Source: Diploptera punctata (taxonomy: Eukaryota > Arthropoda > Insecta > Blattodea > Blaberidae). From it: a DNA stretch of 64,000 nt. Location of the stretch: the NCBI GenBank assembly GCA_030220185.1, contig JASPKZ010007249.1, positions 682,001 through 746,000 on the forward strand, in the 5' to 3' direction. Numbering within the stretch: position 1 is the first letter of the stretch; the number at the start of each line of letters is the position of its first letter. The notes under the pieces are model-generated. The model was not told the DNA's origin. It did not search any database and was given only the letters and a program-made list of their open reading frames with translations. The position numbers and the translations under genes were made by a program. Of the stretch, positions 21,216-28,741 are shown one piece after another.

Positions 21216-21549
21216 ATCCATCCATCCATAGTAATTCTGCCCCGAGGACAGGTATTTAACTGCAATCATAGTATAAAATACTATGCTTTGCAGCTTTACT
21301 AGGGAAATATAGGTGTGGTAGCTTCCCGATGCTTTCCACGCCGGTGAAGGATGATGATGATAATGATAATGTTGATGGCCGGATGATTTTCGAGGACCGT
21401 TGGGCCCTAAGTGTTCTGACATCTGTCTTACAGGTGAGGAAAAACCCCGGAAAAAAAACCTCACCCAGGAGCCAGTCCCGACCGGGAATCGAACCCGGGC
21501 CCGCTGCGTGACAAGGCAGCACGCTACCTCGAAGACCACAGCGGTGGAC
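21216..21549 (-). mobile_element. tRNA-derived SINE, family S-D (full length)
   Basis: An 8-bp duplication CTTTCCGT lies at 21208-21215 and 21550-21557. On the minus strand the head is GTCCACCGCTGTGGTCTTCG, then CGCAGCGGGCCCGGGTTCGA with a perfect box B. The body includes CCTCACCTGTAAGACA and a variable (ATC)n stretch, and the 3' end is ATTACTATGGATGGATGGAT, an (ATGG)n tail. Open frames at this position on both strands are SINE sequence. Confidence 0.92.
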
Positions 21550-21796
21550 CTTTCCGTTATAAAGATTCTAATTGTGTGTATAGCTGACGCATTCTAAACC
21601 GACGGGTCCGTGACGTCATTGTTGTATTGGAGAAATACCAACTGACACATCTAGATTATTTGTGAAGAGGCATTTAAAATGTGAATTTGCACTTACATAA
21701 GTTATTCTAAGCTAAACTAAACTTAAAACTGACTGAAAATTATAGCGTGTAGCACAGAACAGAAACTATCTCAACACTGATACAAACAAGAGAGAC

Positions 21797-21889
21797 TTTT
21801 TTTCAGGTGTATACTAGGGGTTGGAATGTAGAGTAGACAGTGTTTTTTTTTCAGGTCTACAGAGCTACTAGGGGTTGGAATGTAGAGTA
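21797..21889. repeat. ~46-bp tandem duplication
   Basis: TTTTTTTCAGGT..ACTAGGGGTTGGAATGTAGAGTA occurs twice in a row. Confidence 0.75.
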
Positions 21890-22053
21890 AAGAGGTAATT
21901 CTTAGACTATAAGAGGACAAATAAGTAACGGTCTAGAATCGTCAGTTTAACAGTGTGCGAATTATTACCTACCCTGAAGGTGTATCAAAATAAAGAATAC
22001 AACTTTGAAAAAAAAAAGAGGTCCATGATTTACAATAAAGGACGAAACATTTA

Positions 22054-22656
22054 TTTTTGCGCGATAGTGCGTTTTGTCGTATTTACAGCAATGACGACCA
22101 CGATTGAAAGTTCAACTTCCTACATTTCGGGGTTGCCAACCTAAATAACTACGCTATAATAAAATAACTATACTGTAATATTGCATATTACAAAACGCGT
22201 GTGAGAAGTAAAACCAATGCTCTGTATATTTACTACATACAACATATATACAAAAAAATGTCCAAAAGGTAGTAATAATATACATTTACGAAGCAAATCA
22301 CTGCATTTTAAATGAACTGAGCTTTATTTGAAACAATATAAAACAATAAATACGTACTTGCCGCCATTTTATCACTATATCGTCTCACGGCCTCCTGTAG
22401 TTTCAACTAAAAACATTGCCCACACTGTTAACGTTAGTCAATTGTTTATAATGAATGCAAATATTTCCAACAAAGATGTTATTATTTTACTATTATTTAT
22501 TATTTTGAAAACACCATCGCGCAAAAAAGAATGTACAACGCACGTTTGTGAAGTGTTTTACAGAACCTCGGAAATTAAAAACCTTGCTATCGCTCGGTTT
22601 TTAAACATTTTACTCGGTTCTGTAAAAACCACTTCCCAACCTCGCATCGTAATATA
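22054..22656 (+). repeat. Repeat A, copy 1
   Basis: A ~600-bp family seen three times in this window (also 22872-23222 plus 27010-27270, and 34424-35007 on the minus strand). It starts TTTTTGCGCGATAGTGCGTTTT and ends CCCAACCTCGCATCGTAATA. The start is matched in reverse complement by an internal AAAACACCATCGCGCAAAAAA at about 22507-22527. An open frame of 147 codons at 22328-22771 overlaps this repeat but is not conserved in the other copies, so I do not call a gene. Confidence 0.75.
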
Positions 22657-22871
22657 TCATTTGTTAACGAACTATATAGACCAATATTTTGATTCCGATG
22701 TAGCATACACTTCGCTTTATCCATTCTGCCATCTGATATTTAAAATTGACTTCATACATTCGATATCCTAAACCTACTGTCATCATAATCAATTACAAAT
22801 AACCTTTATAATAATAAGTCGAGGCATTATCATTTCATTACAATTAAAACTAATATGAATAACCAAAATAT

Positions 22872-23222
22872 TTTTTTTTGCGCAATAGTGCGTTTTTTCA
22901 TACTTAAGCAATGGCGACCATGACTGAAAGTTCAACTTCCTACATTTCGGGGTTACTAACCTAAATAATTATACTGTAATAAAATAACTATACTATATTA
23001 TTACATATTACAAGACGCGTGTGGGAAGTAAAACCACTGCCCTCTATGTATACTACATACAATGTATATAAAAATATATCCAAAAGTTAGTGTTAATATA
23101 CATTATACAAACAAACCACTGCATTTCAAATGAACTGAACTTTATTTGAAACAATATAAAACAATAAATACGTACTTGCCGCCATTTTATCACTAATTGA
23201 TCTCACGGCCTCCCGTAGTTGC
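22872..23222 (+). repeat. Repeat A, copy 2, left half
   Basis: It matches copy 1 from its start to GGCCTCC.GTAGTT and then stops abruptly at 23222. The missing remainder resumes at 27010. Confidence 0.85.
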
Positions 23223-23639
23223 CGGACATTGGCAACTTTTAAAAGAAATCTAAATTTATGTTTGCTCTAACCTCGACTTCATCATTACCCAGTGTAAGGT
23301 ATATATATTAAATGGTGTTTCTCGTATAATTTATCATATTCATACTATTATTAAATTATAATTATTATTATTATCATCATTAATATATTATTATCATTAT
23401 TATATTATTATCATTATTATTATATTATCATTATATTATTATTATCGTAAGCATTATTATTGTTGTTATCGTATAAAATGTTGTTTGTACATGAAATTTA
23501 CATTGCTACATTTAATGTATCTTTAACTGTTTATAATTAGTACAGCGTATATCTATATTTGTCAAATATTTATTTGTATTTGTGCTGGTTGAGTGGAAGA
23601 GAAGGCCTTATGGCCTTAACTCTGCCAGAATAAATAAAA

Positions 23640-23670
<31 letters not shown>
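23223..23670 (+). mobile_element. LINE-G 3' end with (ATT)n tail
   Basis: It inserted into Repeat A copy 2 (TAGTT is repeated at 23218-23222 and 27010-27014). The first ~55 bp can be read as LATFKRNLNLCLL, the sort of C-terminus found in CR1/jockey-like LINEs. The 3' UTR holds several ATTATT runs, then GTTGAGTGGAAGAGAAGGCC, TTATGGCCTTAACTCTGCC and AATAAATAAAAC followed by (ATT)n. An antisense second copy of this 3' end is at 32421-32600. The (ATT)n tail continues at 26932-27009 beyond the inserted RTE-1. Confidence 0.7.
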
Positions 23671-23672
<2 letters not shown>

Positions 23673-23689
23673 TTACTTACTCACTGGCA

Positions 23690-26600
23690 CTATCGAACCC
23701 GAAGGTTCATGACCACGCGGACATAAGCTCTCCATACATCCCTATCCTGAGTTAATGCTTTCCAATCATTCCCTGTATAATCTACTTCCCTCAAATCATA
23801 GTTAATGTTGTTCTCCCACCTCATTCTTGGTCTACCAACTGGGCGTTTTCCCTCTGGCTTTCCTACAAGAAGTTTCCATGCACGTCTTTCATTCCCCATA
23901 CGCGCAACATGTCCTGCCCATCGCAGTCTACGAGACTTAACTGTTCTTATTATATCTGGCTTCCTATAAAGACCATGTAGTTCATTGTTATGTAGTCTTC
24001 TCCATTCACCTGTCTGTTCATCTCTCTTTGGTCCAAAAATTTTCCTAAGAACTTTATTCTCAAATACTCGTAATCTCCTTTCCTCCCTTAAAGTAAGAGT
24101 CCATGTTTCGCACCCATATAATATAACTGGTAGAATAATAGTTTTATATATTTTCAGCTTAACGTTTTTTGAAAGGAGTTGGGACATCAAAAGTCTCTGC
24201 AATGCATAATAGCATGCATTTCCAGAATTGAGCCTATGTTTAATTTCTTTGTGCATCTCATTCCTATTTGTGATTATTGTTCCTAGGTATTTGAATTCAG
24301 CCACTTCCTCAAAATTTCCCTCATTTGTCATTAGCTGTCCATTTCCATTATATACTGAATTTCTACGTGTGACCATATATTTAGTTTTACTGATATTTAC
24401 TTCCAGTCCTAATTTCTTAGTGTTACTCAATAGTGTGTGCGTGTTGGCCTTTAGTATCTCCTCGCTATCGGCCAGTAGTACTACATCATCAGCATAAACT
24501 AACAGCTTATTAATACCATTGAGTTGTAAGCCTTCCTCATTCTCTAAAGATTTAATGGCATGCTCTAGTACAAAATTAAATAGTAGAGGAGATAGTGCAT
24601 CTCCTTGCTTCAACCCATTCTGGATTTCAAAAGTGTCTGAAAACTGTTTGCCTACACGCACCCTACTCTTTGAGCCATTTAGACACATTCGTATAAGTCT
24701 AACTAACTTTTTAGGAATTCCGAACTCCAGCAGGATACTATATAACTTCTCCCTCTTAATTGAATCATATGCTTTTTTGAAGTCTACATATAGTTGATGT
24801 ACAGTACCATTATATTCCCATTTCTTCTCTAAAATCTGTCTTATACTGAAAATCTGATCTGTTGTAGACCTGTTTCTTCTAAATGCACATTGATGATCTC
24901 CTAGAATGTCATCAATATAGGGAGTAAGTCTGCTTACTAATATATTTGTTAGAATTTTGTACGAAGTTGAAAGTAATGAGATGCCCCTGTAGTTGTTGCA
25001 ATCAGTTTTATCTCCTTTCTTATAAATTGGTACGATAATTGATTCCTTCCATTCATCTGGAAGAGCTTCTTTTTCCCAAATCATACTAAGCAACCAGCGT
25101 ATCTTGTCCATCAATTTTTCTCCCCCTGATTTTATCAGTTCTGCTGGGATCTCATCTGAACCTGATGCTTTATACATCTTCAATTTTTCAATCGCCATTT
25201 CAACCTCTAATGCACTTGGCTCTGCGACTAGCATTTCTGCTGTCTGTAACTTATCCTCCTCAATGTCCTGTTCTGTATGTACATTTAATAGCTGATTAAA
25301 GTAACCTTTCCATCTATTTAATATACTCCTAGAATCTGCAATCATATCCCCATTTTCATTCCGAATTATGTTTGTTCTAGCCTGAAACCCTTTCTTCTCT
25401 ATACTAATTCCCTGATATAATTCTCTAATGTTCCTATTTTTTGCATTCATTTCAAGATCATTAATCTTCTCTCTCAAATATTCCCTCTTTTTACTCTTTA
25501 GTAACTTGGTGGTTTCCCGTCTAACACTACCCAATTGCTCTAAATTTACCTCATTTGGCTCGTGTAACCATTTCATTTTTGCTAGCTTTCTTTTCTTTAC
25601 AATGTCGGCACATTCCTCATCAAACCATTTCTTGTTTTGCCTCTTTTTTAAACAACCAATGCTTTCTGATGCTGACAATTTAATAGTATCTCTTATAGCC
25701 TCCCATTCTTTATTTATATCAGTTTCTTCTTCGTTTGCCACATTGTCATCTGAAGATTCCAGTACTTCAAATCTATTAGCAATTTTGATTTGGTATTCTT
25801 GCCGCATTTCATCATTTTTCAAGTTTTTTAATTCATATTTTACAGAATCATCTTTAGCGTTCGTTTCTCTCATAAGCGATAGCCGTTGTCTGATTTTCAC
25901 TCTGACCAGATGATGATCCGAATTGCAGTCTGTCCCTCTAACTGATCTAACATCAATGATGCTACTGTGCCAGCGTTTATCCACTAATACATGATCTATC
26001 TGGTTCCGAGTTTCTCCATCTGGGGACGTCCAGGTGTATTTATGAATATCCTTATGCTGAAATGTTGTGCTCTTAACAATGAGATTCTTTGATGTGGCAA
26101 ATGTGACTAAACTAACCCCGTTGTCGTTACTATCTTCATGAAGACTGAATTTGCCTATTGTTGGTTTGAATATATCTTCCCGCCCCACTTTTGCATTAAA
26201 ATCTCCTAAGACAATTTTCATATGATATCGTGAAAGGCTATCAAATAAGCATTCTAATTCTTCATAGAACTCATCCTTGATCTTGTCATCTTTATCTTCT
26301 GTGGGGGCATGTACATTTACAATTATAAAATCATGTCGTTTACCCTTTAGAATTATGTATGATATCCTATCACTAACAAATTTAATATCTCGGATAGCGG
26401 ATAGGATCCTCCTTCTGACTAAAAAACCCGTTCCAAATGCAGGTCTTTCTGCACCCCCATAGTATAATGCAAAGCTTCCTGATTCCTGACTACCTTCTCC
26501 TGGCCACCTAACTTCCTGTAAAGCGACTGTATCCAAGGGCGATTTATCCAATTCCCGCGTTAATATCTCTAGTGCCCCGCTATTGTATAAAGTCCTAACA

Positions 26601-26728
26601 TTCCATGTTCCTAGGAACATGTCCCTGTGTTTGAGCCTTTGGCATGGGTTCCCTGAAGTAGTCCCCGCCCGGAGAACCGAATGGGGGACTATTTGACCTC
26701 CGGAAAATTTTACCCCAGATGAACCCAT
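23690..26728 (-). CDS. Endonuclease-reverse transcriptase of RTE-type LINE (intact)
   Basis: This is a 1012-residue polyprotein that would nick target DNA and copy the element RNA by target-primed reverse transcription. Residues ~37-290 form an APE-type endonuclease with its motifs intact: TWNVRTL (Asn43), LQEVRWPG (Glu72), VNVHAPTED, LGDFNAKVG, NQIDHVLVDKRW and SDHHL. Residues ~500-790 form the reverse transcriptase: PIYKKGDKTDCNNYRGISLL, CAFRRNRSTTDQIF, YVDFKKAYDSI (Asp649), LKQGDALSPLLFNFVLE and VYADDVVLLAD (YADD at 745-748). The C-terminal ~200 residues hold LPVILYGCETWTL, RRLRWAGHVARM and GRPRMRWENN, typical of the clade; no zinc knuckle is seen. Length is normal for RTE ORF2. The ATG at 26728 is the first in frame. 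No frameshift or stop remains, so it could still be active; whether it is expressed cannot be seen. Confidence 0.93.
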   Translation of the reverse strand: MGSSGVKFSGGQIVPHSVLRAGTTSGNPCQRLKHRDMFLGTWNVRTLYNSGALEILTRELDKSPLDTVALQEVRWPGEGSQESGSFALYYGGAERPAFGTGFLVRRRILSAIRDIKFVSDRISYIILKGKRHDFIIVNVHAPTEDKDDKIKDEFYEELECLFDSLSRYHMKIVLGDFNAKVGREDIFKPTIGKFSLHEDSNDNGVSLVTFATSKNLIVKSTTFQHKDIHKYTWTSPDGETRNQIDHVLVDKRWHSSIIDVRSVRGTDCNSDHHLVRVKIRQRLSLMRETNAKDDSVKYELKNLKNDEMRQEYQIKIANRFEVLESSDDNVANEEETDINKEWEAIRDTIKLSASESIGCLKKRQNKKWFDEECADIVKKRKLAKMKWLHEPNEVNLEQLGSVRRETTKLLKSKKREYLREKINDLEMNAKNRNIRELYQGISIEKKGFQARTNIIRNENGDMIADSRSILNRWKGYFNQLLNVHTEQDIEEDKLQTAEMLVAEPSALEVEMAIEKLKMYKASGSDEIPAELIKSGGEKLMDKIRWLLSMIWEKEALPDEWKESIIVPIYKKGDKTDCNNYRGISLLSTSYKILTNILVSRLTPYIDDILGDHQCAFRRNRSTTDQIFSIRQILEKKWEYNGTVHQLYVDFKKAYDSIKREKLYSILLEFGIPKKLVRLIRMCLNGSKSRVRVGKQFSDTFEIQNGLKQGDALSPLLFNFVLEHAIKSLENEEGLQLNGINKLLVYADDVVLLADSEEILKANTHTLLSNTKKLGLEVNISKTKYMVTRRNSVYNGNGQLMTNEGNFEEVAEFKYLGTIITNRNEMHKEIKHRLNSGNACYYALQRLLMSQLLSKNVKLKIYKTIILPVILYGCETWTLTLREERRLRVFENKVLRKIFGPKRDEQTGEWRRLHNNELHGLYRKPDIIRTVKSRRLRWAGHVARMGNERRAWKLLVGKPEGKRPVGRPRMRWENNINYDLREVDYTGNDWKALTQDRDVWRAYVRVVMNLRVR

Positions 26729-26906
26729 GTCCGCATTTCTTGACGGTTGTATTTTTACGGTGAAAGATCGTCACTCTTTCGCCCAAGGTACTTTTTTCGT
26801 CTGGCTTATCACCTTCGACCAGTCCGGCATGGGTAACCCTATCGGCAGCAATGCTACCGCCGGCATAGCTCTCAGGATCATTTAAGCACGCAAGCCACTC
26901 CACCAC
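26595..26906 (-). CDS. Possible RTE-1 ORF1, lacks an ATG
   Basis: An open frame of about 104 codons in the 5' leader overlaps the start of the large ORF by ~130 bp in another frame. It includes EWLACLNDPESYAGGSIAAD, RVTHAGLVEGDKPDE and KKCGHGFIWGKIFRR. The same frame is open in the other full copy (28430-28741) with about five substitutions and no indel. It opens at a GTG; the nearest ATG (26925) begins a separate 15-codon frame that ends at TGA just inside it. RTE elements often have a short ORF1 overlapping ORF2, so this may be one, reached by reinitiation, frameshifting or a non-AUG start. The overlap alone could also keep part of it open. Confidence 0.4.
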   Translation of the reverse strand: MVEWLACLNDPESYAGGSIAADRVTHAGLVEGDKPDEKSTLGERVTIFHRKNTTVKKCGHGFIWGKIFRRSNSPPFGSPGGDYFREPMPKAQTQGHVPRNMEC

Positions 26907-26931
26907 GACAAGGTGAAGATACCATGGAGGG

Positions 26932-26953
26932 ATTATTATTATTATTATTATTA

Positions 26954-27009
<56 letters not shown>
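26932..27009. repeat. (ATT)n microsatellite, remainder of LINE-G tail
   Basis: About 26 ATT units with one interruption. It was separated from 23641-23670 by the RTE-1 insertion. Confidence 0.9.
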
Positions 27010-27017
<8 letters not shown>

Positions 27018-27270
27018 ACTAATAAATATTGCACACACTGTTAACGTTAGTCAATTGTTTATAATGAACGCAAATATTACCAACAAAGATGTTATTATTG
27101 TACTATTATTTGTTATTTTGAAAACACCATCGCGCAATAAATAATGTACAAGACACGTTTGTGAAGTGTTTTACAGAATCTCGGAAATTAAAAACCTATG
27201 CTATCGCTCGGTTTTTAAACATTTTCCTCGATTCTGTAACAACCACTTCCCAACCTCGCATCGTAATATA
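27010..27270 (+). repeat. Repeat A, copy 2, right half
   Basis: It resumes at TAGTTTCAACTAATAAA and matches 22396-22656 to the family end CATCGTAATATA. Confidence 0.85.
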
Positions 27271-27744
27271 CTATTACACAAGTCTGATTTTATTACGGCA
27301 TTTGTTCTAATCGCAGGTCATAATTCGCGATATAATTTCGGTAGAAACATTAGTATGCATTTGCATGATTTATCACAATATAGGGCTACCATGTATAATA
27401 AAAACACATCAAGAACGCAACTCTTTCTATGAACCGGGAGTTCGGAATGTACAACCTTGTTCATGGTTACCGTAGTGTTAAAGGACAACAACCTCTCCAT
27501 AAGATAAGCCATTTAACTCAACAATAGTCATATAGACCTAATCACTTGTTTTAAATATATGCGTTATATGACTCTTAAGTACCATGATCCATAATAATCA
27601 AATAACTGGCATCTGTATGCAATGCACGAGAGTCAATCATATTTATGTCATACGTTTATTCAACTGTTTAATTATTTATTATAACGCAGTTCCTAGATAA
27701 ATGCTAAGGTAAAGAGTAAATATAATTTTGAAAAAAAAAAGTAC
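27271..27744. other. No gene recognised
   Basis: Low-copy AT-rich sequence. Open frames on both strands lack support. Confidence 0.35.
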
Positions 27745-28125
27745 TCAGGAAAATATTTGGACCAATAAATATTAATGGTCAATGGAGAATACGATACAAC
27801 AAATAACTGTATGGTAAATACAATGAACCTGACCTTGTCAATTTTATTAAGTTAAAGAAATTAGAATGGGCTGGCGATGTACAAAGGCTCTCAACAGACC
27901 GAGCACAAAAAAAAAAAAAAAAAAAAAGCTTACAGCAAGTTTTATGGGGAATAGGCGAGTTGGAAGACCGAAAAAAGATGAGAGGATGGTATTAAGGAAG
28001 AACTGCAAACTACCTAAGTGTCGCAACTGGAGGCATGCTGCGCAAAATAGAAATGATTGGAGGCAGAAGTTAAGGGAGGTGAAAGTCGAATTTGAGCCAA
28101 TCAGCCATTGAATGGATGGATGGAT
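27745..28125 (+). mobile_element. L4 LINE 3' end with (ATGG)n tail
   Basis: A broken RTE-type C-terminus reads LRKIFGPINI and NGQWRIRYN, then LVNFIKLKKLEWAGDVQRL, NRRVGRPKKDERMVLRKN and NRNDWRQKLREVKVEF. The tail is GAATGGATGGATGGATAGAG. An A-run of about 22 at 27907-27928 interrupts the coding sequence. The (ATGG)n tail is also found on S-D SINEs. Confidence 0.75.
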
Positions 28126-28389
28126 AGAGTAAATATTTACGTATCTCCAACGGTAAAGCTTAGATAGCTTGTCATTTTGCCGACCCGGCGCGGCGTGGCG
28201 AGTGAGGTGCTCAGGACGGGTACCGAAGAGTGGTAGGTATACCTAGGAATATTGGGATTTTATTTTTGTGAATTCATTCATTTCACTTTTCTCATTTTGT
28301 TTAGCCAGTAAGATACATTTCGGGCACGTTCGATTTGATCCTATTCTCCACACAAATAATCTTGAACCGCCGTATTTATTTTGTTTTGA
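28126..28389. other. No gene recognised; GC patch
   Basis: GC-rich GCCGACCCGGCGCGGCGTGG lies at about 28179-28198. No other feature. Confidence 0.35.
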
Positions 28390-28429
28390 TATGAAACCTT
28401 GACGCCCTCCATGGTATCTTTACCTTGTC

Positions 28430-28741
28430 GTGGTGGAGTGGCTTGTGTGCTTAAATGATCCTGAGAGCTATGCCGGCGGTAGCATTGCTGCCGATAGGGT
28501 TACCCATGCCGGACTGGTCGAAGGTGATAAGCCAGACGAAATAAGTACCTTGGTCGAAAGAGTGACGATCTTTCACCGTAAAAATACAACCGTCAAGAAA
28601 TGCGGACATGGGTTCTACTGGGGTAAAATTTTCCGGAGGTCAAATAGTCCCCCATTCGGTTCTCCGGGCGGGGACTACTTCAGGGAACCCATGCCAAAGG
28701 CTCAAACACAGGGACATGTTCCTAGGAACATGGAATGTTAG
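28430..28741 (+). CDS. Possible RTE-1 ORF1, second copy
   Basis: It corresponds to 26595-26906 on the other element: EWLVCLNDPESYAGGSIAAD, then VTHAGLVEGDKPDEISTLVE and the same C-terminal end QGHVPRNMEC. It begins at GTG with no in-frame ATG before it. The ATG at 28411 starts a 15-codon frame (MVSLPCRGGVACVLK) in another register, ending at 28458. Conservation of length and frame in two copies is the only evidence for coding. Confidence 0.35.
   Translation: MVEWLVCLNDPESYAGGSIAADRVTHAGLVEGDKPDEISTLVERVTIFHRKNTTVKKCGHGFYWGKIFRRSNSPPFGSPGGDYFREPMPKAQTQGHVPRNMEC

Larger units (their letters stand above)
23671..26931 (-). mobile_element. RTE-1 LINE, full length with intact ORF
   Basis: The minus strand starts CCCTCCATGGTATCTTCACC at 26931 and ends with AGTGAGTAAGTAAGT at 23671, a (TAAG)n tail. 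The same start follows the target duplication of the copy at 28405, so these are the true ends and the element is about 3.26 kb. It carries one long uninterrupted ORF (23690-26728), a ~200-bp 5' leader and almost no 3' UTR. This layout (APE endonuclease plus RT in one ORF, short tandem-repeat tail) fits the RTE clade. It landed in the (ATT)n tail of LINE-G, so its target duplication cannot be told from the microsatellite. Confidence 0.93.

Noticed and set aside
22328..22771. 147-codon open frame
   Set aside because: It runs through Repeat A into flanking DNA, and the two other copies of the repeat do not keep the frame.
25428..25913. 161-codon open frame opposite the intact LINE ORF (also 29423-29908 in the other copy)
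   Set aside because: It is antisense to the well-supported endonuclease-RT ORF and has no motif. Its presence in both copies follows from sequence identity.
26932..27009. (ATT)n run as a CRISPR-like or satellite array
   Set aside because: It is a plain trinucleotide microsatellite forming the tail of LINE-G. No spacer-repeat pattern exists anywhere in the window.
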